Shown: piece after piece, positions 1 to 9,500 of the stretch | Layout: every line of letters starts with the position of its first letter | How positions within the stretch are numbered: position 1 is the stretch's first letter | Assembly (NCBI RefSeq): GCF_002858715.1 | Contig: NZ_PJZH01000016.1 | Span: forward strand, 20,468-84,467 | From: Chimaeribacter coloradensis | GTDB lineage: Bacteria > Pseudomonadota > Gammaproteobacteria > Enterobacterales > Enterobacteriaceae | Length of the DNA stretch: 64,000 bases | Direction: 5' to 3' | Position numbers and translations under genes: made by a program | Notes under the pieces: model-generated | Databases searched by the model: none | The model's input: the letters and a program-made list of their open reading frames with translations, nothing else | What the model was told of the DNA's origin: nothing

Positions 1-4
1 CCTG

Positions 5-1546
5 ATGACCCTGAGCGGCGGCTTTGGCGAACCTTACTGGCTGCGCGCGCTGTTTGCCGGTGAGGTGCCGCTGCCGCTGCACCAGAAATTCCGGCTGACC
101 GGCAACCCGGTCTGGGCCGAGGGGTTGTCCTGGCTGGCGGCGCTGGGTGCCGGCGCGCCGGAAGCGTGGCCCGCGCAGCTCCCGCCCGCCCTGATCGAAA
201 CGCGCAATGAGGGCGAAGCAGCACCCGACTACTGGCTGCGGCTGGCGCTGGCGGTGCGCCCCGGCGACACCGGCACCCTGGAGTCCTGGCTGGTGTTTCA
301 GTCCCCACACTGGGGCGGCGACCCGGCCCACCGCGAGGCAGTGGTTGACAGCGCGCTGATGGCGGGCTTTGACGACGCCAGCCAGCGCCGCTTCCGCGCG
401 GAGGTGCTGCTCTATGCGCTGGGTGATGAGGTGGCGGAGCGCGGCAGCGACCGGGCGGAGCAGCTCCAGCAACGGCTGGCAGAGGCCCTGACGCCGCCGC
501 CGGAACCGGCGCTGCACGCGCGGCTGCTGGAGGCGGCCGCCCCCTGCCTGGCCTACTGGCAGGATGATGATGCCGCGGGGCTGGCCTGCTATGCCAAATT
601 GCTGGCGCTGTCACCGGATCGGGTCCCCGGCCCGTTCGCCACGCTGTTTATCTCCCGCGCGGTGCTCGCTTCCGGCGTTGAGGATGCCCACGGCGTGCTG
701 CCGATGCTGTTGCAGCGCGCCTGCGCCCACCCGTCAGACGCCCTGCTGGCGGCCTTTGCCGCCTGCGCCTGCGCCCACGGGCTGTACGGCGTGCCGGAGA
801 ACCTGCGCCTTTCGGCCTCCCTGCTGGATTATGCCGCCTCGCTGCTGGCCGCCCAGCCGGACCGGGCAGTGACGGAGCAACAGCAGATCACCCTGGCGCA
901 CGACATGGCGCTGAACGGTGACCTGCACGCCGCCCACACCATGCTGCTCGGCATGGCGCTGCGCGGCAGCGCGCTGCACAGTTATGAACTCTATCTGTTC
1001 TACCGTGACGCCTGGCACGAGGATGTGCCGGACGACCTGCGCAGTGCGCAGGGGGCGCTGCAGGCGGCCGGGCGCGCCGCGGAAGCGGGGCTGGTGCCGG
1101 CGATGTTCGCCTACGCCAACGCCCTGCGCGAAGGCGGGGAAGAAGGCCCCGACTATGCCGGGGCGATGGCGTGGTATCAGCGGGCGATTGAGCACGGTGA
1201 CCTGAACGCCCGCTACTGGCGCGCCACCTGGGCGCTGGAGGCGGGGCCGGAGGCGGACAAACAGCAGGCCGTCACCCACTGGCTGCCGGAGATTATCCGC
1301 GATGAAAGCAGCGCGACCCGCGCCGAGGCCGCCTGGTCGCTGGGCATGGCGTGGCGCGAGGGGCTGGGCTGTGAGAAGAACCGCTACAGGGCGCAACAGC
1401 TGTTTGAGCTGGCGCTCTCCATCAATCCGGAATTTGAGGCGGCGCAGGCGGCGCTGGCCGCGTTGAGTGCCTCCCTGCGGGACAGGATGGCGTTGTGGCA
1501 GGATCGGCGGCGGCTTGGGGAGGGCGGTGATTTTCTGGGGGAGTAG
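5..1546 (+). CDS. Sel1/TPR-like repeat protein, probably 5'-truncated by the window edge
   Basis: The frame is open to the first base of the window (the codon before the first ATG is CTG), so the true start probably lies upstream; 513 codons are visible. The protein is rich in Ala, Leu and Trp and helical throughout. Two stretches near the C-terminus look like Sel1/TPR repeats: one around residues 365-410 (AMFAYANALREGG...AMAWYQRAIEHGD) and one around 445-485 (AAWSLGMAWREGLGC...AQQLFELAL). There is no signal peptide in the visible part and no catalytic motif. Sel1-type proteins are usually protein-interaction scaffolds and are often found beside type VI secretion genes, but nothing here proves that link. 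It converges on the T1SS operon, 84 bp away. Family call is moderate; function unknown. Confidence 0.6.
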   Translation: MTLSGGFGEPYWLRALFAGEVPLPLHQKFRLTGNPVWAEGLSWLAALGAGAPEAWPAQLPPALIETRNEGEAAPDYWLRLALAVRPGDTGTLESWLVFQSPHWGGDPAHREAVVDSALMAGFDDASQRRFRAEVLLYALGDEVAERGSDRAEQLQQRLAEALTPPPEPALHARLLEAAAPCLAYWQDDDAAGLACYAKLLALSPDRVPGPFATLFISRAVLASGVEDAHGVLPMLLQRACAHPSDALLAAFAACACAHGLYGVPENLRLSASLLDYAASLLAAQPDRAVTEQQQITLAHDMALNGDLHAAHTMLLGMALRGSALHSYELYLFYRDAWHEDVPDDLRSAQGALQAAGRAAEAGLVPAMFAYANALREGGEEGPDYAGAMAWYQRAIEHGDLNARYWRATWALEAGPEADKQQAVTHWLPEIIRDESSATRAEAAWSLGMAWREGLGCEKNRYRAQQLFELALSINPEFEAAQAALAALSASLRDRMALWQDRRRLGEGGDFLGE

Positions 1547-1595
1547 CGTAAGTGGGCGGCATGCGCCCTGTTCCCCAGCGCGGCCGCGCTTCAGG

Positions 1596-1623
1596 AAAGA
1601 AAAAGGCAGGCGCGGTGCCTGCC
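1596..1623 (-). terminator. Rho-independent terminator of the T1SS operon
   Basis: Read on the minus strand, a 7-bp stem GGCAGGC/GCCTGCC with a 5-nt loop begins 7 nt after the adaptor stop codon and is followed by a T-rich tract (TTTTTCTTT). It sits between the convergent Sel1 gene and the adaptor gene. Confidence 0.85.
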
Positions 1624-1630
1624 TTCAGGG

Positions 1631-2797
1631 TTACCGTTCCCGCAGGGACTCTTTGACTTTGTTGAGCGGTTTCAGCAGGTAGTCGAGGACGCTTTTCTGG
1701 CCGGTTTTGATGTCGACGGTGGCGACCATGCCGGGAACGATAGGGAACTCGCGGCCCGCTTTGTTGGTCAGGATCGCTTTGTCCGTGCGCACGTAAACCC
1801 GGTAGTAGAACTGGTCACGTTTGACTTCGTCCTGGATGGTGTCCGGGGAAACCGTCTCCACTTTGCCTTTGAGATCGCCGTAGATCGAGGAGTCGTAGGC
1901 GGTGATTTTCACCGTGGCCGGCAACCCGGGGCGGATGTAGGCGATGTCGCGCGGGTTAATGCGCGTCTCAATCAGCAGCTGATCCTCAATCGGGACGATC
2001 TCCATCAGCTTCCCGCCCGGCTGCAGCACCCCGCCGACGGTGGTCACCTGAATATCCTTCACGATGCCGCGCACCGGTGAGAACAGCTCCGCGCGCGTCA
2101 CCTGGTCCTCTTTGCCCGCCATCACCTGCAGCTCCGCTTCCAGATCGGCGTTATTCTTCACCTGCTCCTCACGCGCCTTCACCGCGTACTGGTTACGCGC
2201 CTCGTCAATCTTCCCGCGGATCTCACTGGCCTGCCGCCGCAGGCGGATCACCTCTACCTGACCGGCGGCTCCTTTCGCCACCAGCGGCTCCGTCATCCGC
2301 AGCTCCTGCTCCACCAGCCGCAGCGAATCCTGCAAATTCTTCACCGTCTCATTCCGGTTCTGCAACCGCGACAGGTAATACTGCCGCTCACGCGCCACCA
2401 GCTCGGGGGACTTCATCGTCTGCGCGCTGAACTTCAGCGGCTCCCCGGTCAGCTCGGCCGTCAGCCGCTCCGCCGAGGCGCGTAACGTCTGCACCCGCGC
2501 CGCCGCTTCCCCGTAGTTAGACTGGAAACGCGTCGGGTCGAGGCGCGCCAGAATCTGCCCCTTATCGACAATACTCCCCTCCTGCACCAGCAGTTGCTTG
2601 ATCACCCCGCCGTCAAAACTCTCAATCTGCTGCGCCCGGCTCGACGGCGTCACCTTTCCGGTTCCCACCGTCACCTCGTCCAGCACCGCAAAATAAGCCC
2701 AGACGAAAAACACCACCAGCGCCAGCAGCGATAGCCAGATAATCCCGGAGACCCGCTTCTGATCGCGCTCAAACTCATCCGATACAATATGCGTCAT
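1631..2797 (-). CDS. HlyD-family T1SS periplasmic adaptor (membrane fusion protein)
   Basis: A 388-aa protein that would link the inner-membrane ABC transporter to the TolC-type channel. It has a short cytoplasmic N-terminus, one membrane segment at about residues 18-38 (IIWLSLLALVVFFVWAYF), a first half of the lipoyl/barrel-sandwich domain (GGVIKQLLVQEGSIVDKGQILARLD), a long Gln/Glu/Arg-rich coiled coil at about 90-225, the returning lipoyl half (SPVRGIVKDIQV) and a C-terminal beta domain, as in HlyD and LapC. The start at 2797 was preferred over an upstream in-frame codon because GGGAAGGA lies just before it and the preceding 21 residues are Arg-rich and unlike the family. It begins 10 nt after the ABC transporter stop, so the two are almost certainly cotranscribed. 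Confidence 0.93.
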   Translation of the reverse strand: MTHIVSDEFERDQKRVSGIIWLSLLALVVFFVWAYFAVLDEVTVGTGKVTPSSRAQQIESFDGGVIKQLLVQEGSIVDKGQILARLDPTRFQSNYGEAAARVQTLRASAERLTAELTGEPLKFSAQTMKSPELVARERQYYLSRLQNRNETVKNLQDSLRLVEQELRMTEPLVAKGAAGQVEVIRLRRQASEIRGKIDEARNQYAVKAREEQVKNNADLEAELQVMAGKEDQVTRAELFSPVRGIVKDIQVTTVGGVLQPGGKLMEIVPIEDQLLIETRINPRDIAYIRPGLPATVKITAYDSSIYGDLKGKVETVSPDTIQDEVKRDQFYYRVYVRTDKAILTNKAGREFPIVPGMVATVDIKTGQKSVLDYLLKPLNKVKESLRER

Positions 2798-2807
2798 CGT
2801 CCTTCCC

Positions 2808-4952
2808 TCAGGCTGCGCCCTGTTGCGCCTTGGCCGCCGCGGCCTGCGTTGCCGCCGCATTCGCCAGAATCTGTTCGCGCGGGCCGTCAGCCACCACGCG
2901 CCCGTTGTCCATCACCACAATCCGGTCCACCAGCTTCAGCAGCGCCGGGCGGTGCGTCACCAGCACCAGCGTGCGCCCGGTGAGCCAGCTGTGCATCTGC
3001 CGCAACACATACTCTTCCAGCTGCTCATCCATCGAGGCGGTCGGCTCATCCATCAGCACCACCTGCGGGTTACGCAGCACCATCCGGCTGATCAGCACCA
3101 TCTGCTGCTGCCCGCCGGACAGCCCGCGCCCGCCTTCGTTGATGATCCGGTCGAGGCTGGCGGCGTCCTGCTGCACCATGCTCAGCGCGCCGCTGATGCG
3201 CAGCGCCTGCAACATCTCCTGATCGGTGGCGTGCGGGTGGCCGAGCATCAGGTTCTGCCGCAGCGTGCCGAAGAACAGCCGCGAATCCTGGGAGAGGTAA
3301 CCGAGCTGGCGGCGCAGGTCTACCGGGTCGACGTGGGTCATGTCCACCCCGTCGATGATAATTTTGCCGCCGGTGGGCGTCGCCTGCCCGGCCAGCAGTT
3401 TCAGCAGGGTCGATTTCCCCGCCCCCACCTTGCCGAGGATCGCCACCCGCTCGCCGGGCTTGATCTCCAGTTTGCCGAGGCCGAGCACATTCGGCCCGTG
3501 CTCTGCGTCATAGGCGTACTGCACATTGCTCAGCTGGTAATGCCCGCTGAGCGCCGGGCAGTGCGCCATCTCCCCCTCTTCCGGGCGGTCGAGCGGCTTT
3601 TTCAGCAGCTCATCCAGCCCTTTCATCGCGCTCTTGGCGTGCTGCCAGCGCGAGAACACCAGCGTCAGCTGCATCAGCGGCGCAATGGTGCGTGAGGAGA
3701 GCAGGCTGGCGGCCACCAGCGTCCCGGTGGTGATGTCGCCGTTCAGCACCAGGTAGACACCGAACACCAGCATCCCGGCGTAGGTAAGCTGCTGCACCGT
3801 GGAGGCCCAGCCGGTGAGGCGCGCGCCCCAGAGCCGCTGCTTCATGCCGATGGTCGCGCCGACGTCGTGGTTCTGCTCCCACTGGCGCTGGAAGTACGGC
3901 TCCGCCTGCAACGCCTTGATGTCCTCAATGCCTTCGATCGCCTCCACCAGCACCGCGTTGCGCAGCGCCCCTTCGCGCATCCCCTCTTTCGCCAGCTTCG
4001 CCATTGGGATCTGGATCAGTAACCCCGGGATCACAATCAGCGGGATCGCCAGCAGCGGGATAATCACCAGCGGCCCGCCGATGAACGCCATGATCGCCAG
4101 GAACAGCAGCACAAACGGCATATCCGCCGCCGCGCCCACGGTGGTGGAGGTCAGCAGCTCGCGCACCTGGTCAATCTCCCGCAGCTGCGAGATAAAGGAG
4201 CCGGTGGATTTGGGCCGCGCCTCGTTTTTCATGCTCATGGCGCGGGCGAAGAACAGCGAGGAGACTTTCAGGTCGATGCGCTTGCCCATCAGGTCAGAGA
4301 CGCGGGTGCGCATCAGCCGGATGCCGTACTCAATCGCCGCGGCCAGCAGCACCCCGACGAACAGCACCCAGAGCGACGAATAGGACTCCGCCGGGATCAC
4401 CCGGTCATACACCTGCATCGAAAAGAGGATACCGGCCAGCGCCAGCACGTTGCCGATCACCGACGCCAGTGAAATTTCACCGATGCGCCGCCCGGCACCG
4501 CGGAAGTTGTGCCAGAACCAGTGTTTGCGGTAGGGCTGCACAAACTCGTCGATGCGCCCGTCGCGCCCGCGCGCCGCCACCCCGACCAGTACCACATTGC
4601 CGTCGCCCTGGGAGAGCAGCGAGGAGAGGTCAGCCTGCCGCAGGATGTCACCGCCGTCCTGCAGCCAATAGCCCGCCTGCCCCTCGGCATCCAGCGTCTC
4701 GATCACCGCTGTGCTGCCCTGCTCCAGCACCACAATCGCCGGCAGAATCTCCTGCCGCCAGCGCACCCGGTCGCGGTGCACCAGGCTCACCTGTAACCCC
4801 ATCAGCCCGCTGAGACGCTCCAGCTGGCGCGCCTGGCTGAGCTGTTCGAACCAGCGCATCTGCTGGCGCAGGAACTGCGGGTCGGCGGGTTTGCCGAAGA
4901 TCTCCGCCGATCTCACCATCGCGGCAATCCATGCATCGGTCGTTGTTTTCAT
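2808..4952 (-). CDS. T1SS ABC transporter/permease with C39-like domain (LapB/BapB type)
   Basis: The exporter ATPase of the system, about 714 aa. Residues 1-130 resemble the C39 peptidase-like domain of T1SS exporters but I see no catalytic Cys-His pair, so it is probably a substrate-docking domain. The membrane domain starts near residue 160 (EISLASVIGNVLALAGILFSM) and runs to about 440. The nucleotide-binding domain has Walker A GKVGAGKST at about 507, signature LSGGQQQ near 611, Walker B VVLMDEP near 631 and the switch His in LVTHRP near 667. An in-frame GTG two codons upstream (4958) is an alternative start; I chose the ATG because an AGAGAG purine run sits at normal spacing. It follows the channel gene by 77 bp. 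Confidence 0.93.
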   Translation of the reverse strand: MKTTTDAWIAAMVRSAEIFGKPADPQFLRQQMRWFEQLSQARQLERLSGLMGLQVSLVHRDRVRWRQEILPAIVVLEQGSTAVIETLDAEGQAGYWLQDGGDILRQADLSSLLSQGDGNVVLVGVAARGRDGRIDEFVQPYRKHWFWHNFRGAGRRIGEISLASVIGNVLALAGILFSMQVYDRVIPAESYSSLWVLFVGVLLAAAIEYGIRLMRTRVSDLMGKRIDLKVSSLFFARAMSMKNEARPKSTGSFISQLREIDQVRELLTSTTVGAAADMPFVLLFLAIMAFIGGPLVIIPLLAIPLIVIPGLLIQIPMAKLAKEGMREGALRNAVLVEAIEGIEDIKALQAEPYFQRQWEQNHDVGATIGMKQRLWGARLTGWASTVQQLTYAGMLVFGVYLVLNGDITTGTLVAASLLSSRTIAPLMQLTLVFSRWQHAKSAMKGLDELLKKPLDRPEEGEMAHCPALSGHYQLSNVQYAYDAEHGPNVLGLGKLEIKPGERVAILGKVGAGKSTLLKLLAGQATPTGGKIIIDGVDMTHVDPVDLRRQLGYLSQDSRLFFGTLRQNLMLGHPHATDQEMLQALRISGALSMVQQDAASLDRIINEGGRGLSGGQQQMVLISRMVLRNPQVVLMDEPTASMDEQLEEYVLRQMHSWLTGRTLVLVTHRPALLKLVDRIVVMDNGRVVADGPREQILANAAATQAAAAKAQQGAA

Positions 4953-5029
4953 ATCCACACTCTCTCTGGTTTCCCGGCCGCGCCCTTGCCATGCCCGGCC
5001 GGGGAAAATATCAGGGTCACCCGCCCCGG

Positions 5030-6394
5030 CTACAGCGCGGGCAAGGTGTCGCCGCTCTGTTGCTGCCGGTCGATCCCCAGCATGTCGAGCAGGTTGTCCA
5101 CGGCCGCCGCATAGCGCACCGTGCCGTCCCAGCCGTCATACAGCGCGCCGATGCGCATGGTGTCCGCCTGGAACACATCCTGCTCCACTGTCAGCAGGTC
5201 ATTGAGGCTGCGCTTGCTGAGTTTGTACTCATCCTGGTAGACGCTGCGGGTATGGACGGCGCTCTCAAACTGCTCATCCCCCGCCTGCTGGCGCTGCTGC
5301 GCGCCGATCATGTCCGCGTAGGCGGTGGAGGCTTTCTGGTTGATGTCCAGCTTCGCCTTCTCCACCTCCGCCTGGGCCGCCTCGCGTTCGCCCTCGGCGG
5401 ACTGCACCCGCGCGCTGATCGCCCCGCCCTGGTAGACCGGGGCCTCGACGGCCAGCTGCACCTGGTCGTCCCAGTAGGAGCGGGTGTCATTTTCATAGCG
5501 GGTGCGCCCCGCCTGCACCCGTAAGGTCGGCCAGTGCTCTGCCCGCTGCGACCTCACCCGCTGGATCGCCGCTTCCTGTTTGGCCTGCGCGCTGCGCACC
5601 AGTGCGCTGTTCTGGTAGGGGATACGGTCCAGCGCCACCTGCTGCTCCAGCAGGCTCTGCGGCAGATCGGGCAGGTTGTCGGAGACCACGCCGGTGAGCA
5701 CCGTGAGCTGCGCCGAGGCGGAGCGCTGCTGGGCGCGGTACTGCTCCAGGGTGGCGCGCATCCCGGCGATGCGGGTCTGCGCCTGCAACACGTCGGACTG
5801 CGAGCTTAAGCCTGCGTCCGCGCGCATTTTGGCGGTGTCGCGCACCCGCTCCAGCGAGGCGATATTGTCCCGTGCCGCCAGCGTCAGCGCCTGGTAGCGC
5901 TTCACCTCCAGGTAGGTCTGGAGCGTGCTGAGGCCGACATCGGTCATGGTGCTGAACAGCGTGTAACGGTAGGAGGCCGAGAGCTGCTCCTGCTCGTCGA
6001 TGGCGCCGCCGGTTTTGCCGAAGTCATACAGCAGCTGGCTCAGCTCGATGCCGCCGGAGGCGTTGTTATTGAGTTGCCCGGCCGAGTCCGTCTGGTTGGA
6101 GTGCCCGGCCGAGGCGTTAAGGGAAATCTGGGGGAACCAGGCGCTGCGCGCCTGTTTGAGGTCGCCTTCGCCGACGTGAATCTGTGCCGCGGCGGAGGCG
6201 ATTTGTGGGTTGCGCGCGAAGGCCCGCAAAATGGCTTCGCGCAGGGTAAGGCTGGCCCGCTGCTCCTCGGTGGGTGCCGCCTGCCAGTGAAATTCCGGTT
6301 GTGTCTCGGCACGGGGGGCGCCCGCTGCCGTTATCCCTGTGATCCATAGGGTGCTGAGCAATACCCCAGCACACCGCCTGCCTTGTTTGGTCAT
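5030..6394 (-). CDS. TolC-family T1SS outer-membrane channel
   Basis: A 454-aa outer-membrane efflux/secretion protein. The N-terminus is basic then hydrophobic (GVLLSTLWITGITAAGAPRA), a plausible signal peptide cut near residue 30. The body shows the two-fold TolC pattern: LREAILRAFARNPQI with long helices and a small beta part (LNASAGHSNQT), then repeated in the second half (VQLAVEAPVYQGGAISARVQSAEGE, ending in a heptad-like LSKRSLNDLLTVEQDVFQA segment). It is the first gene of the three-gene secretion operon, and its start lies 147 bp beyond the end of adhesin A1, so it may be cotranscribed with A1 or have a promoter in that gap. Only a weak ribosome-binding site is seen. Confidence 0.92.
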   Translation of the reverse strand: MTKQGRRCAGVLLSTLWITGITAAGAPRAETQPEFHWQAAPTEEQRASLTLREAILRAFARNPQIASAAAQIHVGEGDLKQARSAWFPQISLNASAGHSNQTDSAGQLNNNASGGIELSQLLYDFGKTGGAIDEQEQLSASYRYTLFSTMTDVGLSTLQTYLEVKRYQALTLAARDNIASLERVRDTAKMRADAGLSSQSDVLQAQTRIAGMRATLEQYRAQQRSASAQLTVLTGVVSDNLPDLPQSLLEQQVALDRIPYQNSALVRSAQAKQEAAIQRVRSQRAEHWPTLRVQAGRTRYENDTRSYWDDQVQLAVEAPVYQGGAISARVQSAEGEREAAQAEVEKAKLDINQKASTAYADMIGAQQRQQAGDEQFESAVHTRSVYQDEYKLSKRSLNDLLTVEQDVFQADTMRIGALYDGWDGTVRYAAAVDNLLDMLGIDRQQQSGDTLPAL

Positions 6395-6485
6395 TACCGA
6401 CGCTACCCCATATTCGGTTCTTTTAGGTCATGCCGCACGGCGGCGGTTTCCGCCGCGCGGCGTGTGGTTTCCTTACAACTGTCAG

Positions 6486-6510
6486 GGGGCCGGGGGGTTG
6501 CCCCGGCCCC
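6486..6510 (-). other. Perfect 10-bp GC stem-loop between adhesin A1 and the T1SS operon
   Basis: GGGGCCGGGG and CCCCGGCCCC are separated by a 5-nt loop. Neither strand has a T-tract after the stem, so it is not a classical intrinsic terminator. It could reduce read-through, protect an mRNA end, or set the ratio of adhesin to exporter. Confidence 0.5.
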
Positions 6511-6541
6511 GGCGTCAGTACCTGTGGTCCCGGTGGCCTCC

Positions 6542-9500
6542 TTATGCCTGGTGTACCTGAATACCGTGCTGTACCAGCACATCCCCCAGGGTGTTGCTGC
6601 TGTCCAGTGAACTGTTGTGGTAAACGTCGAAGGTCAGGCCGTCCACCACCCGCTGGCCGGTGGTGGCCCAGGTGCTGCCGTCTCCCACCAGGGTGACCTG
6701 GCTGCCGTCCGCGCCGCGGATGAACAGGGTGTCCTCCGGTGAATCCTTCACGGTTTCCGCCTCATGCAGATCGAGCCGGATGCTGTTGGTGCCGCTCTGG
6801 CCGAGGTCAAAGATCTCGACGTGCTCCACTTTCAGCCCGAGCGCCACCAGATCAAGGTGTTGCCCGGTGCCCGCCAGTTGCAGGGTGTCGGTGCCCGCGC
6901 CGCCGTCAATGTGCAGGAAGTCCAGCGTGTGCAGCTGGATGACGTCGTTACCGGTGCCGCCCAGCGCCTCGCTGTCTGGCGTGGTGAGATCCAGCGTCAG
7001 CCCCCCGATAGAATAGGCGGTTTCGTCACTTTCTGCCGTGACCACCGCCGCGTTGGCGGTGGTGGTGTCACCGGCAGTGAGTGCCGTGGTGGCCAACGTG
7101 CTGTCAGACGCCTCCGCGGTGGTGGAGGCGACCTCACTGACACTCAGCGCCGACAGCGTGTGGACCGTTGTGTTGCTGCTGTCATCCCCGGTCGCCAGCG
7201 ACGAGACATCATCACTCGCTGTCGCCACCATCAGTGTCTGTGCTTCGGCGGTTGCCGCGACCGGCAACAGCGAGCCGAGCAACAGCGTGGTGGTGACCGC
7301 CGCGGTGTTACCCGCCACATCCACCGCCGACACGGTGACAATCGAGTTGAGGTTGATCAGCAGCCCGCCCAGCAGCGACGAGGTGTAGTGCACACTGTAG
7401 CGGCCGAAGGCATCCACGGTGGTGGTCTGGCTCACCCCTTGCAGGGTGACCCTCACCCGCGAGCCTTGCGGCAGGTTCAGCGTCCCGCCGGAGACCGTCA
7501 GGCCGAACAGCAGGAAGTTGACCAGGTTGAGCACCGGGTCGACCGCCACCAGCGGCAGGTTATGGGTCACGGCGGTAAAGGTGCTGCTGGCGTTGGCGGT
7601 GTTGCCCGCTGCGTCGCTCACCGTGGCCGTGACAGTATGGCTGCCGTCGCTGATGTTGAGCAGCGTTGCGCTCGGCACCGACACGCTCCAGGTGCCGTTG
7701 CTGCCCACGGTGGTGGTCAGCACGTTCCCCGCCACGTTCACCGTCACCGTGCTGCCTACCGCATTGGTGGCAGTGCCGCTGATGGTTTCGTTGGTGCTGG
7801 CCTCGGCGAGGTTCAGGTAGCCGTCGCCGCCGAACACCGAGCCTAACGTCACGGTCGGCTGGGTGTGGGTGATCACCGAGACTGCCGCGCTGCCGCTGCC
7901 GCTGTTGTTGGCGGCGTTGGTGACGCTGGCGGTGACGGTGTAGTTACCGTCCGCCAGTGCCGCCAGTGCCGCCGCCGGGACGGAGACGCTCCAGGCACCG
8001 TTGCTGCCCACGGTGGTGGTGTAGGTGGTGCCGCCCAGCGTTACCCGCAGCGTCGATCCTTCGGCGTTGGTGGTGGTCCCGGTGATGGTCTGGGCCTGGC
8101 GCGCATCGGTGGCACTGATGGCGTTATCCCCAAACACCGAGGTCAGGGTCACGGTCGGCGGGGTCTGGGCGATCACGCTGACGGTACGGCTGGCGGTGCC
8201 GGTTGCGCCGTAGGGGTCAGTGACCGTGGCGTTCACCGTCTGGGTGCCGTTGGCCAGCCCGCTCAGGGAACCGGCCGGGACACTCAGTGACCAGGCCCCG
8301 TTGCTGCCTACGGTGGTGCTGTAGGTCGCGCCGCCCAATGTCACGCTGACGGCCGAGCCGGTCGCCGCGTTGGTGGTGGTGCCGCTGATGGTCTGCGCGA
8401 TGCTGAGATCCGCCGCGCTCAGCACGCCGTCACCAAAGATGGTGTTGAGCGTCACGGTCGGGGTCACACGCGGCCCGACCTGCGCCCCGATGCTGGCGCT
8501 GGCGACGTTGCCGACCGGGTCAGTCACCGAGACGCCCACGGTGAGGTTGCCGGAGAGCAGCGTGCCGAGCACATCCGGCGTCAGCTGGGCGCTGAAGCTG
8601 CCGTTCTGCCCCACGGTGGCGGTGGTGACGATGTTGCCGACGTTGATCCGCACGGTGCTGCCTGCCGCCACGTTGCCCACGTTACCGCTGATGGTCTGGG
8701 TGGTCAGCGCTTCCAGCACGTTCAGGATATTGTCGCCGCCAAACACCGGGTTGAGGCTGATGGTCGGCAGGTTAGTGATGCCGACCAGCGCGGTGCCGCT
8801 GGTGCTGCTGGTGTTCCCGGCGGCATCGGTGACGCTGACGCCCACGGACAGGTTGCCGTCAGTGAGGGTACGCAGGATGGACGGCGTCAGCGCCAGGCTG
8901 AAGGTGCCGTCAGCGGCGGTGGTGGTGACATACTGCTGGCTGCCGATAGACACCACCACGCGTGAGCCCGCCTCCGCGTTGCCGACGGTCCCGCCAATCA
9001 GCTGGTTCACGGTGGCGTCTGCCGCGTTCAGCAGCGCGTCACCAAACAGCGGGTTAAGCGTAATGGTCGGCGCGGTGACATCCACCGTCAGCCCGGCGCT
9101 GGCGGTGGCGGTATTGCCGGCCGCCCCGTTCAGCGTCGCGCCCACGGTCAGGGGGCCGCTGGTCAGGGTGCCGAGGATGTCCGGCGTGATCACCGCGCTG
9201 AAGCTGCCGTTGCTGCCTACGGTGGCGTCAACGGTGCGGTTGACGAGGGAGAGCGTCACGGTGCTGCCCGGTGCGGCATTGGTGACCACGCCGCTGATGG
9301 TCTGGTTCACCAGCGCATCGGCGATGTTGAGCAGCCCGTCGCCGAAGATCGGGTTCAGGGTCAGGGTCGGCTGGAGGTTGAAAATGCCTACCGTGGTCGT
9401 GCTGGAGGCGACGTTGCCTGCCGGGTCAACCACCGTGAGGCCGAGGTTGAGGTTGCCCCCGGCCAGCGCCGTGAGGTCGGCGGCCGGCAGCGTGACGCTC

